A stretch of DNA of 64,000 nt from Meiothermus taiwanensis DSM 14542 (GCA_000482765.1 AXWR01000007.1:1-64000), one strand, 5' to 3'; positions 1-10,456 are shown, counted from the first letter of the stretch. Notes: generated by a model from the letters alone, not told the origin. Numbers and translations are program-made.

Positions 1-109
1 GCAGCAGGCCTCACGGAACGCATTTGGACGATCCGAGAAATCCTTCTTCATCAGGTTTTCCCCAGGCCTGTCAGAGATAATCTCACCTAACTACCCAAGA
101 CCGAACAGA

Positions 110-115
110 TACGCT
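110..115 (+). promoter_or_regulatory. Putative -10 box (TACGCT) for a leaderless start at 122
   Basis: TACGCT is followed by six bases and then an ATG at 122, the TANNNT-N6-ATG layout of leaderless transcripts. It supports 122 as the true start of the protease reading frame, which is then broken before 205. Confidence 0.45.
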
Positions 116-121
116 AAGGGC

Positions 122-208
122 ATGTCGCGTATTCTCTGGCTTGTCCTGCTCGCGCTTGTACTCACCGCCTGTCCAAACCAGCCCCCCGCACCCCCGGCAA
201 CGGGGTGA
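122..208 (+). other. Out-of-frame lipoprotein signal peptide of the subtilase
   Basis: A 28-codon frame starts with ATG and reads M-S-R-I-L-W-L-V-L-L-A-L-V-L-T-A-C, a classic lipoprotein signal peptide ending in a lipobox-like LTAC. It then runs P-N-Q-P-P-A-P-P and meets TGA at 206-208, overlapping the GTG that opens the downstream protease frame. Adding one C to the five-C run at 191-195 would fuse the two frames into ...PPAPPGNGVISG..., a natural continuation. The protease therefore probably starts here, and this assembly or strain carries a one-base loss. A translationally coupled two-ORF arrangement is possible but unlikely. Confidence 0.65.
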
Positions 209-2166
209 TCAGCGGAAGCGTGCGCATCGCCCTGCAAACCGCGCTGCCATCCGCCGACCCGGTAGCACCTTTCGTGGAGGGGGAGCTGATCGTGCAGTTT
301 AAGCCGCAGGTGAGCCTGCAATCGCTGGGCAGGCTTTCGGCAGCGGGGGTGGAGCTTCAGCAGGTCAGGCTGCTGGGCCTGGAGCGCACCTTCCTGTACC
401 GCGCCAGCCTGAACCGGGCCGACACCCTGGCTGTGCTGGCCGAGCTGCAACGCCGCAACGATGTGGCCTTTGCCCACCCCAACTACCTCCTTTTCAGCCA
501 GGCCACGCCCAACGACCCCCAGTACAACAACCAGCGCTGGCACTACGAGGCCATCGGGCTGCCCCAGGCCTGGGATATCGAGACCGGCAGCTCCAACCCG
601 GTCACGGTGGCGGTGATTGACGGGGGGGTGGTGGCCGGCCACCCCGATCTGGCCGGAAAACTGCTCCCCGGCTACGATTTTTACTCCAACGCCGCCGATT
701 CGGGCGACGGCGACGGGCGGGACAACAACCCTGAAGACACCGCGCCGGGCAGCGACTACCACGGCAACCACGTCACCGGCACGGTCGCGGCGGCAACCAA
801 CAACGGCCTGGGGGTCGCAGGGGTCAGCTGGGGGGCCAGGCTGCTTCCCGTCCGCGCCCTGAGTGCGGGCAGCGGTACCCTGGCCGACGTAGCCGACGCC
901 CTGCGCTGGGCCGCCGGTCTGAGCGTGGCCGGGGTTCCTGACAACCAAAACCCGGCCCAGGTCATCAACATGTCGCTGGGGGGGCCGGTGCCCTGCAGCC
1001 ACGCCCCGGCCCTCCAGCAGGCCATCAACGTGGCAAATAGCAGAGGGGCCATCATCGTGGTGGCGGCGGGCAACTCCAATGTGGAGGCCAGCACCTTCAG
1101 CCCTGCGGGGTGCAGCGGGGTGGTTACGGTGGGGGCGACCAATGCTGAGGGCAACCGCGCCTCGTACTCCAACTACGGCAGCCGCATCGACCTGATGGCA
1201 CCGGGGGGTGAACCGGGTGGGCTGCAGGTGGTGAGCACCCTGGCGAGCGGCCAGTACGGCGGCAAAGCCGGCACATCAATGGCCGCCCCCCACGTGGCGG
1301 GCGTGCTGGCCCTGATGAAAAGCAAGAAGCCCAGCCTCACCGCCGCCGAAGCCATCAGCCTACTGAAGGAGACCGCCAGGCGCTTGAGCGCGGCCCAGTG
1401 CAACCGGCCCAGCGCTGGCGATTGCGGCGCTGGCCTGGTGGATGCCAGAGCAGCCCTGCAGCGGCTCAACACCCCACCCCCCCGTTCGCTGGTGCTCTCG
1501 GCCAGCCCCAACGCCCTGAGCCTGAACACCGGCCAGAGCGCCCAGGTCACCCTGAGCATTGCCCGCACCAACTTTACAGAGGCGGTTGCCCTCAGCGTAA
1601 CCGGGCAGCCAGCCGGCACCACCCCAAGCTTTAATCCGCCCAGCCCGGTCACAAAAGACAGCACCACCCTGACCATCCAGGCCGGCAACAATCCTGGCAC
1701 CTACACCCTGGTGGTGCGGGGCAGCGCCAGCGCAGGCGGGCAGACCATTGAAGCCGAGACCCGCATCACCCTCACCGTGCAGCAGCCCCCGACCACCCCT
1801 CCCCCCGCCCAGAACATCCAGAACACCCGCATCTACTTCGACGCGGTGCTGCGTGAGACCCCCACGCTAAGCCTGCTTCTCGATTTCAACCCCACCACCA
1901 TCACCCAGACCGGCACCCAGGCCCCCTATACCCGCGCCAACCTCTCAACCACCGGCCTGGTGGGCTACCGCATCTCGGCCTGGAAGGATGTCAACAACAA
2001 CGGCACCCAGGACGAGGGCGACCTGTTCGGGTGGTACAGGGTGGGTGGCCAGATCGCCACGGTAATGCCCGATGCCAGCAACATCAACATCGTCCTCGAG
2101 CCCATCCTTTCCACCACCCTCACCCGCGAGAAGTGGCTGCGGCAGATGGGCTACCCGGCCCGTTAG
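205..2166 (+). CDS. Subtilisin-like serine peptidase (S8 family), secreted; frameshifted signal peptide
   Basis: This is an extracellular protease of the subtilase family. From the GTG at 205, an inhibitor/propeptide-like segment (EGELIVQFKP) leads into the catalytic domain. The triad is visible as Asp139 (VAVIDGG), His186 (HGNHVTG) and Ser358 (GTSMAAPHVAG), with the oxyanion Asn at AAGN. After about residue 425 there is a Ser/Thr/Pro-rich linker and an Ig-like beta domain (LVLSASPN... to ITLTVQ), then a C-terminal beta-rich region of about 110 residues. Without the upstream signal peptide (122-208, another frame) the enzyme would stay inside the cell, so the natural protein is most likely the frame-restored lipoprotein. 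The family call is firm; the start is not. Confidence 0.9.
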   Translation: MISGSVRIALQTALPSADPVAPFVEGELIVQFKPQVSLQSLGRLSAAGVELQQVRLLGLERTFLYRASLNRADTLAVLAELQRRNDVAFAHPNYLLFSQATPNDPQYNNQRWHYEAIGLPQAWDIETGSSNPVTVAVIDGGVVAGHPDLAGKLLPGYDFYSNAADSGDGDGRDNNPEDTAPGSDYHGNHVTGTVAAATNNGLGVAGVSWGARLLPVRALSAGSGTLADVADALRWAAGLSVAGVPDNQNPAQVINMSLGGPVPCSHAPALQQAINVANSRGAIIVVAAGNSNVEASTFSPAGCSGVVTVGATNAEGNRASYSNYGSRIDLMAPGGEPGGLQVVSTLASGQYGGKAGTSMAAPHVAGVLALMKSKKPSLTAAEAISLLKETARRLSAAQCNRPSAGDCGAGLVDARAALQRLNTPPPRSLVLSASPNALSLNTGQSAQVTLSIARTNFTEAVALSVTGQPAGTTPSFNPPSPVTKDSTTLTIQAGNNPGTYTLVVRGSASAGGQTIEAETRITLTVQQPPTTPPPAQNIQNTRIYFDAVLRETPTLSLLLDFNPTTITQTGTQAPYTRANLSTTGLVGYRISAWKDVNNNGTQDEGDLFGWYRVGGQIATVMPDASNINIVLEPILSTTLTREKWLRQMGYPAR

Positions 2167-2600
2167 CGGTGGTAAGGCTCCCCCCGCTTGAGCGTTTCGA
2201 TGCGGTAAAGCTGCTCGAGCAAAACCACCAGGGCCAGCTCGTGCTGCAGGGTGAGCCTGGACAGGGCCAGAACCCAGTCGGCCTGGTCGCGCACCACCTG
2301 GGCGTGGCCCTCGGCGCCCCCAATTAAGAAGGCCACCCCTTTCTCGGCCTGCATCTCCCAGCTTTCCAGGCGGGCCCTGAGGGCCGGGGTGTCCACCATC
2401 TGCCCCCGCTCGTCCAGCACCACCCGCTTGTAGCCCTCGGAGGCTTCCAGCAGGCGCCGGGCCTCCTGGGCCTGGGGGCCTTCTTTGAGGTAGAGGAGCT
2501 CGAGCCGCGTATACCGCTCCAGCCGCCCGGCGTACTCGGCCAGACCCGCTTTGGCGTACGGCAGCCTGGGTTTGCCGATTACACAGATCCTCAGCTTCAT
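2163..2600 (-). CDS. rlmH: 23S rRNA (pseudouridine1915-N3)-methyltransferase RlmH
   Basis: RlmH methylates pseudouridine 1915 in helix 69 of 23S rRNA, using SAM on assembled ribosomes. The 145-residue length fits the family (about 155), as does the C-terminal SPOUT knot: FLIGGAEGH, then LSRLTLQHELALVVLLEQLYR and the terminal GEPYHR. The start is set at MKLRICVIGKP. An ATG five codons upstream is possible, but family members begin at the KLRI beta strand. The stop overlaps the stop of the convergent protease gene by a few bases. Confidence 0.95.
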   Translation of the reverse strand: MKLRICVIGKPRLPYAKAGLAEYAGRLERYTRLELLYLKEGPQAQEARRLLEASEGYKRVVLDERGQMVDTPALRARLESWEMQAEKGVAFLIGGAEGHAQVVRDQADWVLALSRLTLQHELALVVLLEQLYRIETLKRGEPYHR

Positions 2601-2725
2601 ATTCGGTACCCACACCCTCCAGGGGCCAGTCTATAGGTTGGCCTCGAGGTTCCATCAACGGTACGAGCAGGGCTGTAGGTGCCCATTTCTTGACCCCATC
2701 CAAATTGCGATAGCTCGAAACCGGC

Positions 2726-2731
2726 TATAAT
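2726..2731 (+). promoter_or_regulatory. Consensus -10 box (TATAAT) for the bkd operon
   Basis: A perfect TATAAT lies about 240 nt ahead of the E1 alpha gene. TTGCGA at 2705-2710 is a possible -35 with a short 15-nt spacer. Transcription would start near 2738, giving a long leader that holds a short ORF. Confidence 0.5.
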
Positions 2732-2752
2732 CTTGGGTACCAAGAGGTTCCT

Positions 2753-4082
<1,330 letters not shown>

Positions 4083-4092
4083 GGGAGGATAT

Positions 4093-5067
4093 ATGCCAAC
4101 CATGACCCTAATCCAGGCCATAAATGCGGCCCTGGACGAAGAGATGAAGCGGGATGAACGCGTGATGTTGCTGGGCGAAGACGTGGGCAGGCGGGGCGGG
4201 GTCTTTTTGGCCACCGAGGGCCTGCAGCAAAAATACGGCCCCGACCGGGTAATGGACACCCCCCTTTCGGAGGCCGCCATCATCGGGGCGGCGGTGGGGC
4301 TGGCCGCGCACGGGATGCGCCCGGTGGCGGAAATTCAGTTTGCCGACTACGTCTTCCCCGGCATAGACCAGCTTTTTTCCCAGGCCGCCAAGCTGCGCTA
4401 CCGCTCGGGCGGCCAGTTCAGCGCGCCCATGGTGGTGCGCATGCCCACCGGTGGCGGCGTGAAGGGCGGGCACCATCACTCGCAAAGCCCGGAAGCCCAC
4501 TTTGCCCACACCGCCGGCCTGAAGGTGATTGTGGTCTCGACCCCCTACGACGCCAAGGGGCTCCTTAAGGCGGCCATCCGCGACGACGACCCGGTGGTCT
4601 TCATGGAGCCCAAGCGCCTGTACCGGGCGGTAAAAGAAGAGGTGCCCACCGACGAGTTTCTGCTGCCCATCGGCAAGGCGGCGGTTCGCCGGCAGGGCCG
4701 CGACATCACTTTGGTCTCCTACGGGGGAAGCATGGTGGAAACCCTCAAGGCCGCCGAGGAGATGGTGGCCGCCGGCCTCGAGCCCGAGGTCATTGACCTG
4801 CGCACGGTGATGCCCTGGGACAAAGAAACGGTCTTGAGCTCGGCGGCCAAAACCGGCCGCCTGCTCGTGATCTCCGAAGCTCCTCGCACGGCCAGCATCG
4901 CCTCGGAGGTCGCCGCCACCGTTTCGGAAGAGCTCTTCGACCAGCTGCTGGCCCCACCCCTGCGGGTTACCGGGTTCGACACCCCCTACCCGCTGGCCCA
5001 GGATAAGCTCTACATGCCGACCGTAACCCGTATCCTCAATGCGGCCAAACGTCTACTGGACTACTAG
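4093..5067 (+). CDS. bkdA2: Branched-chain 2-oxoacid dehydrogenase E1 component, beta subunit
   Basis: This beta chain completes the alpha2beta2 E1 tetramer. The start [18 protein letters not shown] was chosen because GGGAGGAT lies just upstream and the family begins there; the frame stays open much further upstream through the E1 alpha gene, but that part is a shadow. The 324 residues carry the family signatures [45 protein letters not shown] and [19 protein letters not shown], and a C-terminal transketolase-like domain with [11 protein letters not shown]. It follows the alpha gene by 10 nt and precedes E2 by 9 nt. Confidence 0.93.
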   Translation: MPTMTLIQAINAALDEEMKRDERVMLLGEDVGRRGGVFLATEGLQQKYGPDRVMDTPLSEAAIIGAAVGLAAHGMRPVAEIQFADYVFPGIDQLFSQAAKLRYRSGGQFSAPMVVRMPTGGGVKGGHHHSQSPEAHFAHTAGLKVIVVSTPYDAKGLLKAAIRDDDPVVFMEPKRLYRAVKEEVPTDEFLLPIGKAAVRRQGRDITLVSYGGSMVETLKAAEEMVAAGLEPEVIDLRTVMPWDKETVLSSAAKTGRLLVISEAPRTASIASEVAATVSEELFDQLLAPPLRVTGFDTPYPLAQDKLYMPTVTRILNAAKRLLDY

Positions 5068-5076
5068 GGAGGAATC

Positions 5077-6480
5077 ATGCCGAAAGAAGTGGTGTTGCCC
5101 GAGCTGGCAGAGTCGGTGGTGGAAGGTGAAATTCTCCGGTGGCTGGTGAACGAAGGCGATTTTTTGAAAAAAGACCAGCCCTTCGTGGAGGTCATGACCG
5201 ACAAGGTCACGGTGGAGCTACCGAGCCCCTACGAAGGGGTGCTGCTGCAAAAGCTGGTCAAGGAGGGGCAGGTGGTACCGGTGCACGCCCCCATCGCCCT
5301 GATTGCCGAGCCGGGCGAGGTGGCCGCAGCGGTTGGCGATCAAAAGCCCGCCCCGGCCCCCAGCCTGCAAGCCCAGGAGGAGCGCTCCATCGTGGAGCCG
5401 GGCCAGGTAGCAGAAGACGACGGGGCCAGCCTCTCGCTGTTCAAGCCGGATAACAAGCCAGAGCAGGTCAAAAACCCCTTTGTCAAAGCCGCGCCGCTGG
5501 CGGTATCCGGGCCAAGCACCGCAACGGTTCAGGCCCACGGACGGGTGATCGCGGTGCCGGCGGCCCGCAAGCTGGCCCGCGAGTTGGGGCTGGACATCGC
5601 CCAGATACCGGGCTCGGGGCCCAACGGGCGGGTGCGGGTGGAGGACGTGAAAGCCTACGCCGAGCAAACAAGCCGTGCCACACCGCCCGCTGCCGCACCT
5701 TCGGCCCCCGAGCGCGCTGCGCCCTTGCTGGGCCTGGCGCCGGTGCAGTACAAGACCCCCAAGGGCTACGAGGGGCTCGAGACCCGCGTACCCCTGCGCG
5801 GCCTGCGGCGGGCCATTGCCCAGCAGATGATGGCCTCGCACCTCTACACGGTGCGCACCCTCTCGGTGGACGAAGTGGACATGACCGAGCTGGTGGCCCT
5901 GCGCAACCGGCTCAAGCCCGAGGCCGAGGCCCAGGGGGTCAGGCTCAGCTACCTGCCCTTTATCTTCAAGGCGGTGGCGGTGGCCCTCAAGAAATTCCCG
6001 GCCCTGAACAGCTCGCTGGACGAGGCAAGGCAGGAGGTGGTGCTCAAGCACTACGTCAATATCGGCATGGCCGTGGCCGCCGAAAACGGCCTGATTGTGC
6101 CGGTGGTGCGGGACGTGGAGCGCAAAAGCCTGCTGCAGATCGCCCGCGAGGTGGGCGATCTGGCCGAGAAAGCCCGCAGCGGCAAGCTGGCCCCGGAGGA
6201 GGTGAGCGGCTCTACTTTCAGCATCACCAACATCGGCTCGATTGGGGCGCTGTTCAGTTTTCCTATCATCAACGTGCCCGACGCCGCCATCCTGGGCGTG
6301 CACTCCATCCAGAAGCGCCCGGTGGTGGGCGAGAACGACGAGATTGTGGTGCGGCAGATGATGTATCTCTCGCTCTCCTTCGACCACCGGCTGGTGGACG
6401 GGGCCGAGGCGGCCCGCTTTACCAAAGAGGTCATCCGGCTTTTGGAAAAACCCGAGCGGCTCTTCCTGGAGGCGCTGTAG
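5077..6480 (+). CDS. bkdB: Branched-chain 2-oxoacid dehydrogenase E2 (dihydrolipoyl acyltransferase)
   Basis: E2 is the core of the complex: it accepts the acyl group on a swinging lipoyl arm and transfers it to CoA. The 467 residues show one N-terminal lipoyl domain (lipoylated Lys43 in MTDKVTVELPS), a Pro/Ala-rich linker, a peripheral-subunit-binding domain at about 157-194 (PAARKLARELG...GPNGRVRVEDV), a second linker and the catalytic domain ending in SLSFDHRLVDGAEAARF, where His and Asp are catalytic. One lipoyl domain is usual for branched-chain E2. It overlaps neither neighbour, and E3 follows after 57 nt with its own promoter. Confidence 0.94.
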   Translation: MPKEVVLPELAESVVEGEILRWLVNEGDFLKKDQPFVEVMTDKVTVELPSPYEGVLLQKLVKEGQVVPVHAPIALIAEPGEVAAAVGDQKPAPAPSLQAQEERSIVEPGQVAEDDGASLSLFKPDNKPEQVKNPFVKAAPLAVSGPSTATVQAHGRVIAVPAARKLARELGLDIAQIPGSGPNGRVRVEDVKAYAEQTSRATPPAAAPSAPERAAPLLGLAPVQYKTPKGYEGLETRVPLRGLRRAIAQQMMASHLYTVRTLSVDEVDMTELVALRNRLKPEAEAQGVRLSYLPFIFKAVAVALKKFPALNSSLDEARQEVVLKHYVNIGMAVAAENGLIVPVVRDVERKSLLQIAREVGDLAEKARSGKLAPEEVSGSTFSITNIGSIGALFSFPIINVPDAAILGVHSIQKRPVVGENDEIVVRQMMYLSLSFDHRLVDGAEAARFTKEVIRLLEKPERLFLEAL

Positions 6481-6499
6481 CTTTTTCGCTCTGCGGATT

Positions 6500-6528
6500 T
6501 TGTTTTTCACACCTAGCCCGACTAGAAT
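6500..6528 (+). promoter_or_regulatory. Promoter of lpdA (TTGTTT-N17-TAGAAT)
   Basis: A -35 TTGTTT and -10 TAGAAT with 17-nt spacing lie nine bases before the lpdA ATG. The mRNA would be leaderless or nearly so. This allows E3 to be made independently of the bkd genes, as expected for a subunit shared by several complexes. Confidence 0.6.
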
Positions 6529-6537
6529 GGGGTATCT

Positions 6538-7932
6538 ATGTCCACCATCTACGACGTAATCGTGATCGGAACCGGCCCCGGCGGCTACCATGCGGCCATC
6601 CGGGCCGCCCAGCTCGGCAAGAGGGTGCTGGCGGTAGAGGCCGAGCATGTGGGGGGGGTCTGCCTGAACGTGGGCTGTATTCCCACCAAAGCCCTGCTGC
6701 ACGCGGCAGAGGAGTTGGAGGGCACCAAGCATGCCAGCGCCTTCGGTCTGGAAGTCAAAGAGGCCAGGCTCGACCTGAAAAAGCTGGGCGGCTGGCGCGA
6801 TGGCATCGTCAAGAAGCTGACCGGTGGGGTCTCGCAGCTTTTGAAGGGCAACAAGGTAGATCTGAAAACCGGCTTTGCCAAGTTTGTGGATAAAAACACC
6901 ATCGAGGTAGGGGGCGAGCGCATCCAGGGCAAGACCTTCATCGTGGCTACCGGCTCGGAGCCCAACACCCTGCCCGGCTTCGAGGTGGACCAGAAAGACA
7001 TTGTGGACTCCACCGGGGCCCTGCGCGTGGAGGATAAGTTCCCCAAGCGGATGCTCTGCATCGGCGGGGGGGCCATTGGGCTGGAGTTCGCCCAGGTCTA
7101 CAAGCGCATGGGGGCCGAGGTCACGGTGATTGAGTTCATGGGCCAGATTCTGCCCGCCGCCGACCCCGAGACGGCGGGCCTCCTGGCCAAAATCCTGGGC
7201 AAGCAGGGCATCCAGATCAAAACCCACACCAAAGGCGTGAAGGTCGAGCGCAAGAAAGACGGCCTCCACGTCACCCTCGAGCACACCCAGACCGGCCAGC
7301 AGGAAACGCTGGTGGTGGATAAGATTCTGGTGGCCACCGGGCGCCGGCCGCGGGGCAAGGGGCTGGGCCTCGAGGCCATCGGGGTGGTGGTAGACGAGCG
7401 CGGTTACATCCCCACCAACGAAAAAATGGAGACGAGCGTACCCGGCATCTACGCCATCGGGGATGTCACCCGCCCGCCCCTGCTGGCCCACAAGGCCATG
7501 AAGGAGGGCCTGATTGCCGCCGAGAACGCCGCCGGGGGCAATGCGGTGATGGACTACCAGATTCCCAGCGTGGTCTACACCAGCCCCGAGTGGGCCGCCG
7601 TGGGCCTGACCGAGGAAGAAGCCAGCAAAGCCGGCTACAAGGTCAAGGTGGGCAAGTTCCCGCTCTCGGCCTCGGGCCGGGCCATGACCCTGGAAGCCAC
7701 CGACGGCCTGATCAAGCTCATCGGCGACGCCGAGACCGATCTGCTGCTGGGGGGGCACATCGTAGGCCCGGGCGCCTCCGACATGATCGCCGAGATCGCC
7801 CTGGCCCTGGAGATGGGCGCCACCGTGACCGACGTGGCCCTGACCGTGCACGCCCACCCCACGCTCTCCGAGGGCATCATGGAGGCCGCCGAGCACCTGC
7901 ACCGGCGGGCCATCCACATCGCCAACCGCTAG
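6538..7932 (+). CDS. lpdA: Dihydrolipoyl dehydrogenase (E3)
   Basis: E3 is an FAD flavoprotein that reoxidises dihydrolipoyl-E2 and reduces NAD+. The 464-residue protein has the FAD-binding [17 protein letters not shown] near the N terminus, the redox disulfide Cys42/Cys47 in [13 protein letters not shown], an NAD-binding [13 protein letters not shown], the second FAD motif [12 protein letters not shown] and the C-terminal catalytic His-Glu pair in [15 protein letters not shown]. There is no N-terminal lipoyl domain. It probably serves the branched-chain complex and others in the cell. Confidence 0.96.
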   Translation: MSTIYDVIVIGTGPGGYHAAIRAAQLGKRVLAVEAEHVGGVCLNVGCIPTKALLHAAEELEGTKHASAFGLEVKEARLDLKKLGGWRDGIVKKLTGGVSQLLKGNKVDLKTGFAKFVDKNTIEVGGERIQGKTFIVATGSEPNTLPGFEVDQKDIVDSTGALRVEDKFPKRMLCIGGGAIGLEFAQVYKRMGAEVTVIEFMGQILPAADPETAGLLAKILGKQGIQIKTHTKGVKVERKKDGLHVTLEHTQTGQQETLVVDKILVATGRRPRGKGLGLEAIGVVVDERGYIPTNEKMETSVPGIYAIGDVTRPPLLAHKAMKEGLIAAENAAGGNAVMDYQIPSVVYTSPEWAAVGLTEEEASKAGYKVKVGKFPLSASGRAMTLEATDGLIKLIGDAETDLLLGGHIVGPGASDMIAEIALALEMGATVTDVALTVHAHPTLSEGIMEAAEHLHRRAIHIANR

Positions 7933-7941
7933 GCTTTCTGG

Positions 7942-7947
7942 TATAAC
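7942..7947 (+). promoter_or_regulatory. Putative -10 box (TATAAC) for leaderless minC
   Basis: TATAAC is followed by eight bases and the minC ATG, with no Shine-Dalgarno sequence between, matching the leaderless pattern seen repeatedly in the window. Confidence 0.55.
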
Positions 7948-7955
7948 TGCTTTGC

Positions 7956-8498
7956 ATGCGGATTCGTGCAACGCTCAACGCCCTGGCCCTGCGGCTCGAC
8001 GGCAACGAAACCCCTGAGCTGCTACACAAAGCCCTGGCCGACCTGCCCCCGCTGCCCCTCGAGGTCGAGGTGGCCGGGGTGGTGGGCCAGGGGGTGCTGG
8101 AGACCCTGCTCGAGCTTGGGCGTGAGCGGGGCCTCCAGCTCAGGCCGCCGCGGGGCGAGAAGTACATCCCCTACACCGAGGTGATCGACCAGACCGTTCG
8201 CTCGGGGGTGCGCATCGAGTCGCCGGGCACGGTGGTCATCCTGGGCGACGTCAACGCCGGGGCCGAAGTGGTGGCCGCCGGCGACATCATCGTGGTGGGC
8301 AAGCTGCGCGGGCTGGCCCACGCCGGGGCGGCCGGCCAGGAAGAGGCCGCCATCTGGGCCATGAGCCTGGAGGCCAAGCAGATCCGCATCGCCCACCATG
8401 TGGCCCAGGCCCCTGCCGGCGAGGCCACCGCACGCAACCCCGAGCGGGCGCGGGTTGTGAATGGTCAGATTGTGCTGGAAGCCTGGGGCAGGCGCTAG
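7956..8498 (+). CDS. minC: Septum site-determining protein MinC
   Basis: MinC blocks FtsZ ring formation away from mid-cell when brought to the membrane by MinD. The 180-residue protein has a short N-terminal domain and the C-terminal right-handed beta-helix, recognisable by SGVRIESPGTVVILGDVNAGAEVVAAGDIIVVGKLRG followed by AHAG, the MinD-binding face. It is shorter than the usual 210-230 residues, mainly in the N-terminal FtsZ-binding part. minD and minE are not adjacent, which is unusual compared with minCDE operons. Confidence 0.88.
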   Translation: MRIRATLNALALRLDGNETPELLHKALADLPPLPLEVEVAGVVGQGVLETLLELGRERGLQLRPPRGEKYIPYTEVIDQTVRSGVRIESPGTVVILGDVNAGAEVVAAGDIIVVGKLRGLAHAGAAGQEEAAIWAMSLEAKQIRIAHHVAQAPAGEATARNPERARVVNGQIVLEAWGRR

Positions 8499-8562
8499 GC
8501 ACAAGCAATTTTCCCTCACCCCAGGTATAGATACACGGCTGAGCGCAACGGGCCAGGGGGCC

Positions 8563-9000
8563 CTAAAAGCCAATCCCCCCCGCCGACTCCCCGTAGCGCT
8601 TGAGCACCAGGTCAATCACCCAGCCCGTCACCGCCACATACAACCAGACCGGCACCGTCCAGCGGGCCCAGGCCTTATGGATAGCAAAGCGCTGCTTGAA
8701 GGCATTGTAGAGCAGCCACAAGACCAGTGGGCCGTTCAGGGCGGCCAGGATGGTGTGGCTGATTAGCAAGGCGTAGTACGCACCGCGCCACTCCTCGGGC
8801 CCGACGTAGCGGGTGGTGCCATACAGCCCCCATTTAAGCAGATAAAACACCAAGAACAGCGCGGCCAGCACGGTAGCCAGCAGCATCATCCGGGGATGCC
8901 AGACCCGATCCCCGCGCTTGATGAAAACAACCCCCACCACCACCGCCAGCCCCGAAAGCGCTATGAGCGTAGCGGCAATGTCTCCCAGCAACTCTCCCAT
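8563..9000 (-). CDS. DUF420 family membrane protein
   Basis: A 145-residue integral membrane protein with four hydrophobic segments (about residues 5-25, 38-58, 78-98, 112-132). The HPRMMLLATVLAALFLVFYLLKWGLYG and ISHTILAALNGPLVLW stretches, with well-placed His residues, fit the DUF420 family, which often sits beside cytochrome oxidase or heme/copper assembly genes. No such genes are nearby, so the function is open. AAAGGAGGG lies ten bases ahead of the ATG. It converges with minC. Confidence 0.75.
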   Translation of the reverse strand: MGELLGDIAATLIALSGLAVVVGVVFIKRGDRVWHPRMMLLATVLAALFLVFYLLKWGLYGTTRYVGPEEWRGAYYALLISHTILAALNGPLVLWLLYNAFKQRFAIHKAWARWTVPVWLYVAVTGWVIDLVLKRYGESAGGIGF

Positions 9001-9191
9001 CTAAAAAACCCTCCTTTAGCGTCTTGGTCTGCGCCCTTGATGCGTCCGGCAGAAAACGCACCGTCCCAGTCTGCCTACATTCAACCCCAGGCGCGGCCGG
9101 GCGGCTGTCTACCCCACAGCGCACCAGCGCGTTCAGCATCTTTGGTCGGGGCTTTACCAGCCCTCGAGCAGTGTATCGGCTCGTCGGCTTC

Positions 9192-9503
9192 TTATCCCTG
9201 GCGCTGGCTCACAAATTCACGGTTGAGCTTCTCGGCCAGCCGGCGCACCCGTTCCTGCCTCGAGCTTCTCGCATAGCTATACCCCAGCATAAAAAACCGC
9301 TCGGCCTCGTTGCGCTTGTCCAGTTGGCGTTGTAGCTGCGCCAATCGCAGGTAGGCCAGGGCCATCATACCGTCGCGCTCCCTGGAGGGGCGGGCTGCTT
9401 CCAGCAAGGCCACCGCTTCTTTGAGCGCGTCCACCGCCTGTTCGGGCGAAACCTCGCGGGCATCGCGTATCAACACCGCGGCCTGGTCAAGCAAGCGCTG
9501 CAT
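9192..9503 (-). CDS. Small helical protein of unknown function, TPR-like
   Basis: The frame is open further upstream, but the ATG at 9503 is preferred because a TATACT box sits seven bases before it. The 103-residue product is all helix, with an A/L/E/R pattern (EQAVDALKEAVALLEAA, then MALAYLRLAQLQRQLDKRNEAERFF) that resembles one or two tetratricopeptide helical pairs. No catalytic motif or signal peptide is seen. It is divergent from the DapA-family gene. I do not recognise a specific family. Confidence 0.5.
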   Translation of the reverse strand: MQRLLDQAAVLIRDAREVSPEQAVDALKEAVALLEAARPSRERDGMMALAYLRLAQLQRQLDKRNEAERFFMLGYSYARSSRQERVRRLAEKLNREFVSQRQG

Positions 9504-9510
9504 AAAGCCC

Positions 9511-9516
9511 AGTATA
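9511..9516 (-). promoter_or_regulatory. Putative -10 box (TATACT) for the 9192-9503 gene
   Basis: On the minus strand TATACT lies seven bases before the ATG at 9503, again the leaderless arrangement, and supports that start over the longer frame. Confidence 0.45.
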
Positions 9517-9573
9517 TCGGGCCTAAAACCCTCTAGGTAGAACCGGCTTTCTCTGTTAAGCCGCTTCTTGCGA

Positions 9574-9579
9574 TACAAT
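9574..9579 (+). promoter_or_regulatory. Putative -10 box (TACAAT) for the DapA-family gene
   Basis: TACAAT lies 16 bases before the ATG at 9596 in the divergent intergenic region; the transcript would have a leader of about ten bases and no evident Shine-Dalgarno sequence. Confidence 0.35.
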
Positions 9580-9595
9580 CGCCTGGCCAATCGCT

Positions 9596-10456
9596 ATGAT
9601 CATCCCACCCCTACCCACCCCCTTCGATCAAAACGGCCGCCTCGACAGCGAAGCCTTTCGCGCACTGGCCCAGGCCATCGAACCCCATGTGGACGGCCTG
9701 CTGTTCTACGGCTCCAACGGCGAGGGCGTTCATCTGACCCGCGAGGAACGAGCGGCGGGCCTGGCCGTCCAGACCCCCCAGAAGCCCGCCATGGTGGGCT
9801 TGATGGAAGAGACCCTGGCCCAGGCCGCCATCGCCCTCGAGGAGGCCGCCCGCCTGGGGGCCAAAGTGCTGGTCACGCCCCCCCGCTACTACGAGGCCAA
9901 TCTGGGCAATGAAGGCTTGTTGCGCTATTTCAGCGGGATTGCCGACCTGGGCAAAGCCGAGGTCTGGCTCTACCATGTGCCGGCCAACACCAAAGCCCAG
10001 CTGCCCCTGCCGGTGGTGGCTGAGCTGGCCAAGCACCCCAATATCGGTGGCCTCAAGGACTCCAGTGGAGAACTGGCCCGCATGGCCTTCTACGCTTCGC
10101 AGAACCTGGGCATAAAGCTTTATACCGGCCACGCCCCCACCTTTCTGGGCGCTTTGGCGCTGGGAGCCCAGGGGGGCATCCTGGCGGTCTCGAACCTGGC
10201 CCCCAAACCCTATAAAAGGCTGCTCGAGCTCTGGCGCGCCGGCCAGATCTCCGAGGCCCAGGCTCTGCAAGCCGAGCTCGAGCCCTTTGGCCGGGTGCTG
10301 GCCCAGGGGGGCTTTGTGCTCCTGAAGCAAGCCCTGCGCCACCTGGGCCTGCCGGGAGGCTACCCCCGCCCCCCCTACCCCGCCGAGAGCCCAGTCTGGC
10401 CCAGCTTCAAGCCCCTTCTGGAAGCCTTCAAAGAACGGGGCTGGACGGTGGGTTAA
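9596..10456 (+). CDS. Dihydrodipicolinate synthase / N-acetylneuraminate lyase family aldolase
   Basis: A 286-residue (beta/alpha)8 class I aldolase. The family signatures are the substrate-carboxylate loop GSNGEGVHLT, the Tyr motif YHVPANTK and the Schiff-base lysine in IGGLKDSSGEL. Such enzymes include DapA (lysine synthesis), KDG aldolases and hydroxyproline-pathway lyases. The motif YHVPANTK differs from the YNVPGRT of true DapA, and the context (a lipoprotein, an ABC exporter) does not suggest lysine synthesis, so the substrate is left open. It is followed after 67 nt by a lipoprotein gene. Confidence 0.85.
   Translation: MIIPPLPTPFDQNGRLDSEAFRALAQAIEPHVDGLLFYGSNGEGVHLTREERAAGLAVQTPQKPAMVGLMEETLAQAAIALEEAARLGAKVLVTPPRYYEANLGNEGLLRYFSGIADLGKAEVWLYHVPANTKAQLPLPVVAELAKHPNIGGLKDSSGELARMAFYASQNLGIKLYTGHAPTFLGALALGAQGGILAVSNLAPKPYKRLLELWRAGQISEAQALQAELEPFGRVLAQGGFVLLKQALRHLGLPGGYPRPPYPAESPVWPSFKPLLEAFKERGWTVG

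Noticed and set aside
5218..7971. A 917-codon open frame on the minus strand, antisense to the E2 and E3 genes
   Set aside because: It has no recognisable domain, a His/Gly/Leu-rich shadow composition, and lies opposite two certain genes; long antisense frames are common at this GC content.
8461..8766. ORFs in the minC-DUF420 spacer and over the DUF420 gene
   Set aside because: They are antisense or out-of-frame shadows without ribosome sites or family resemblance.
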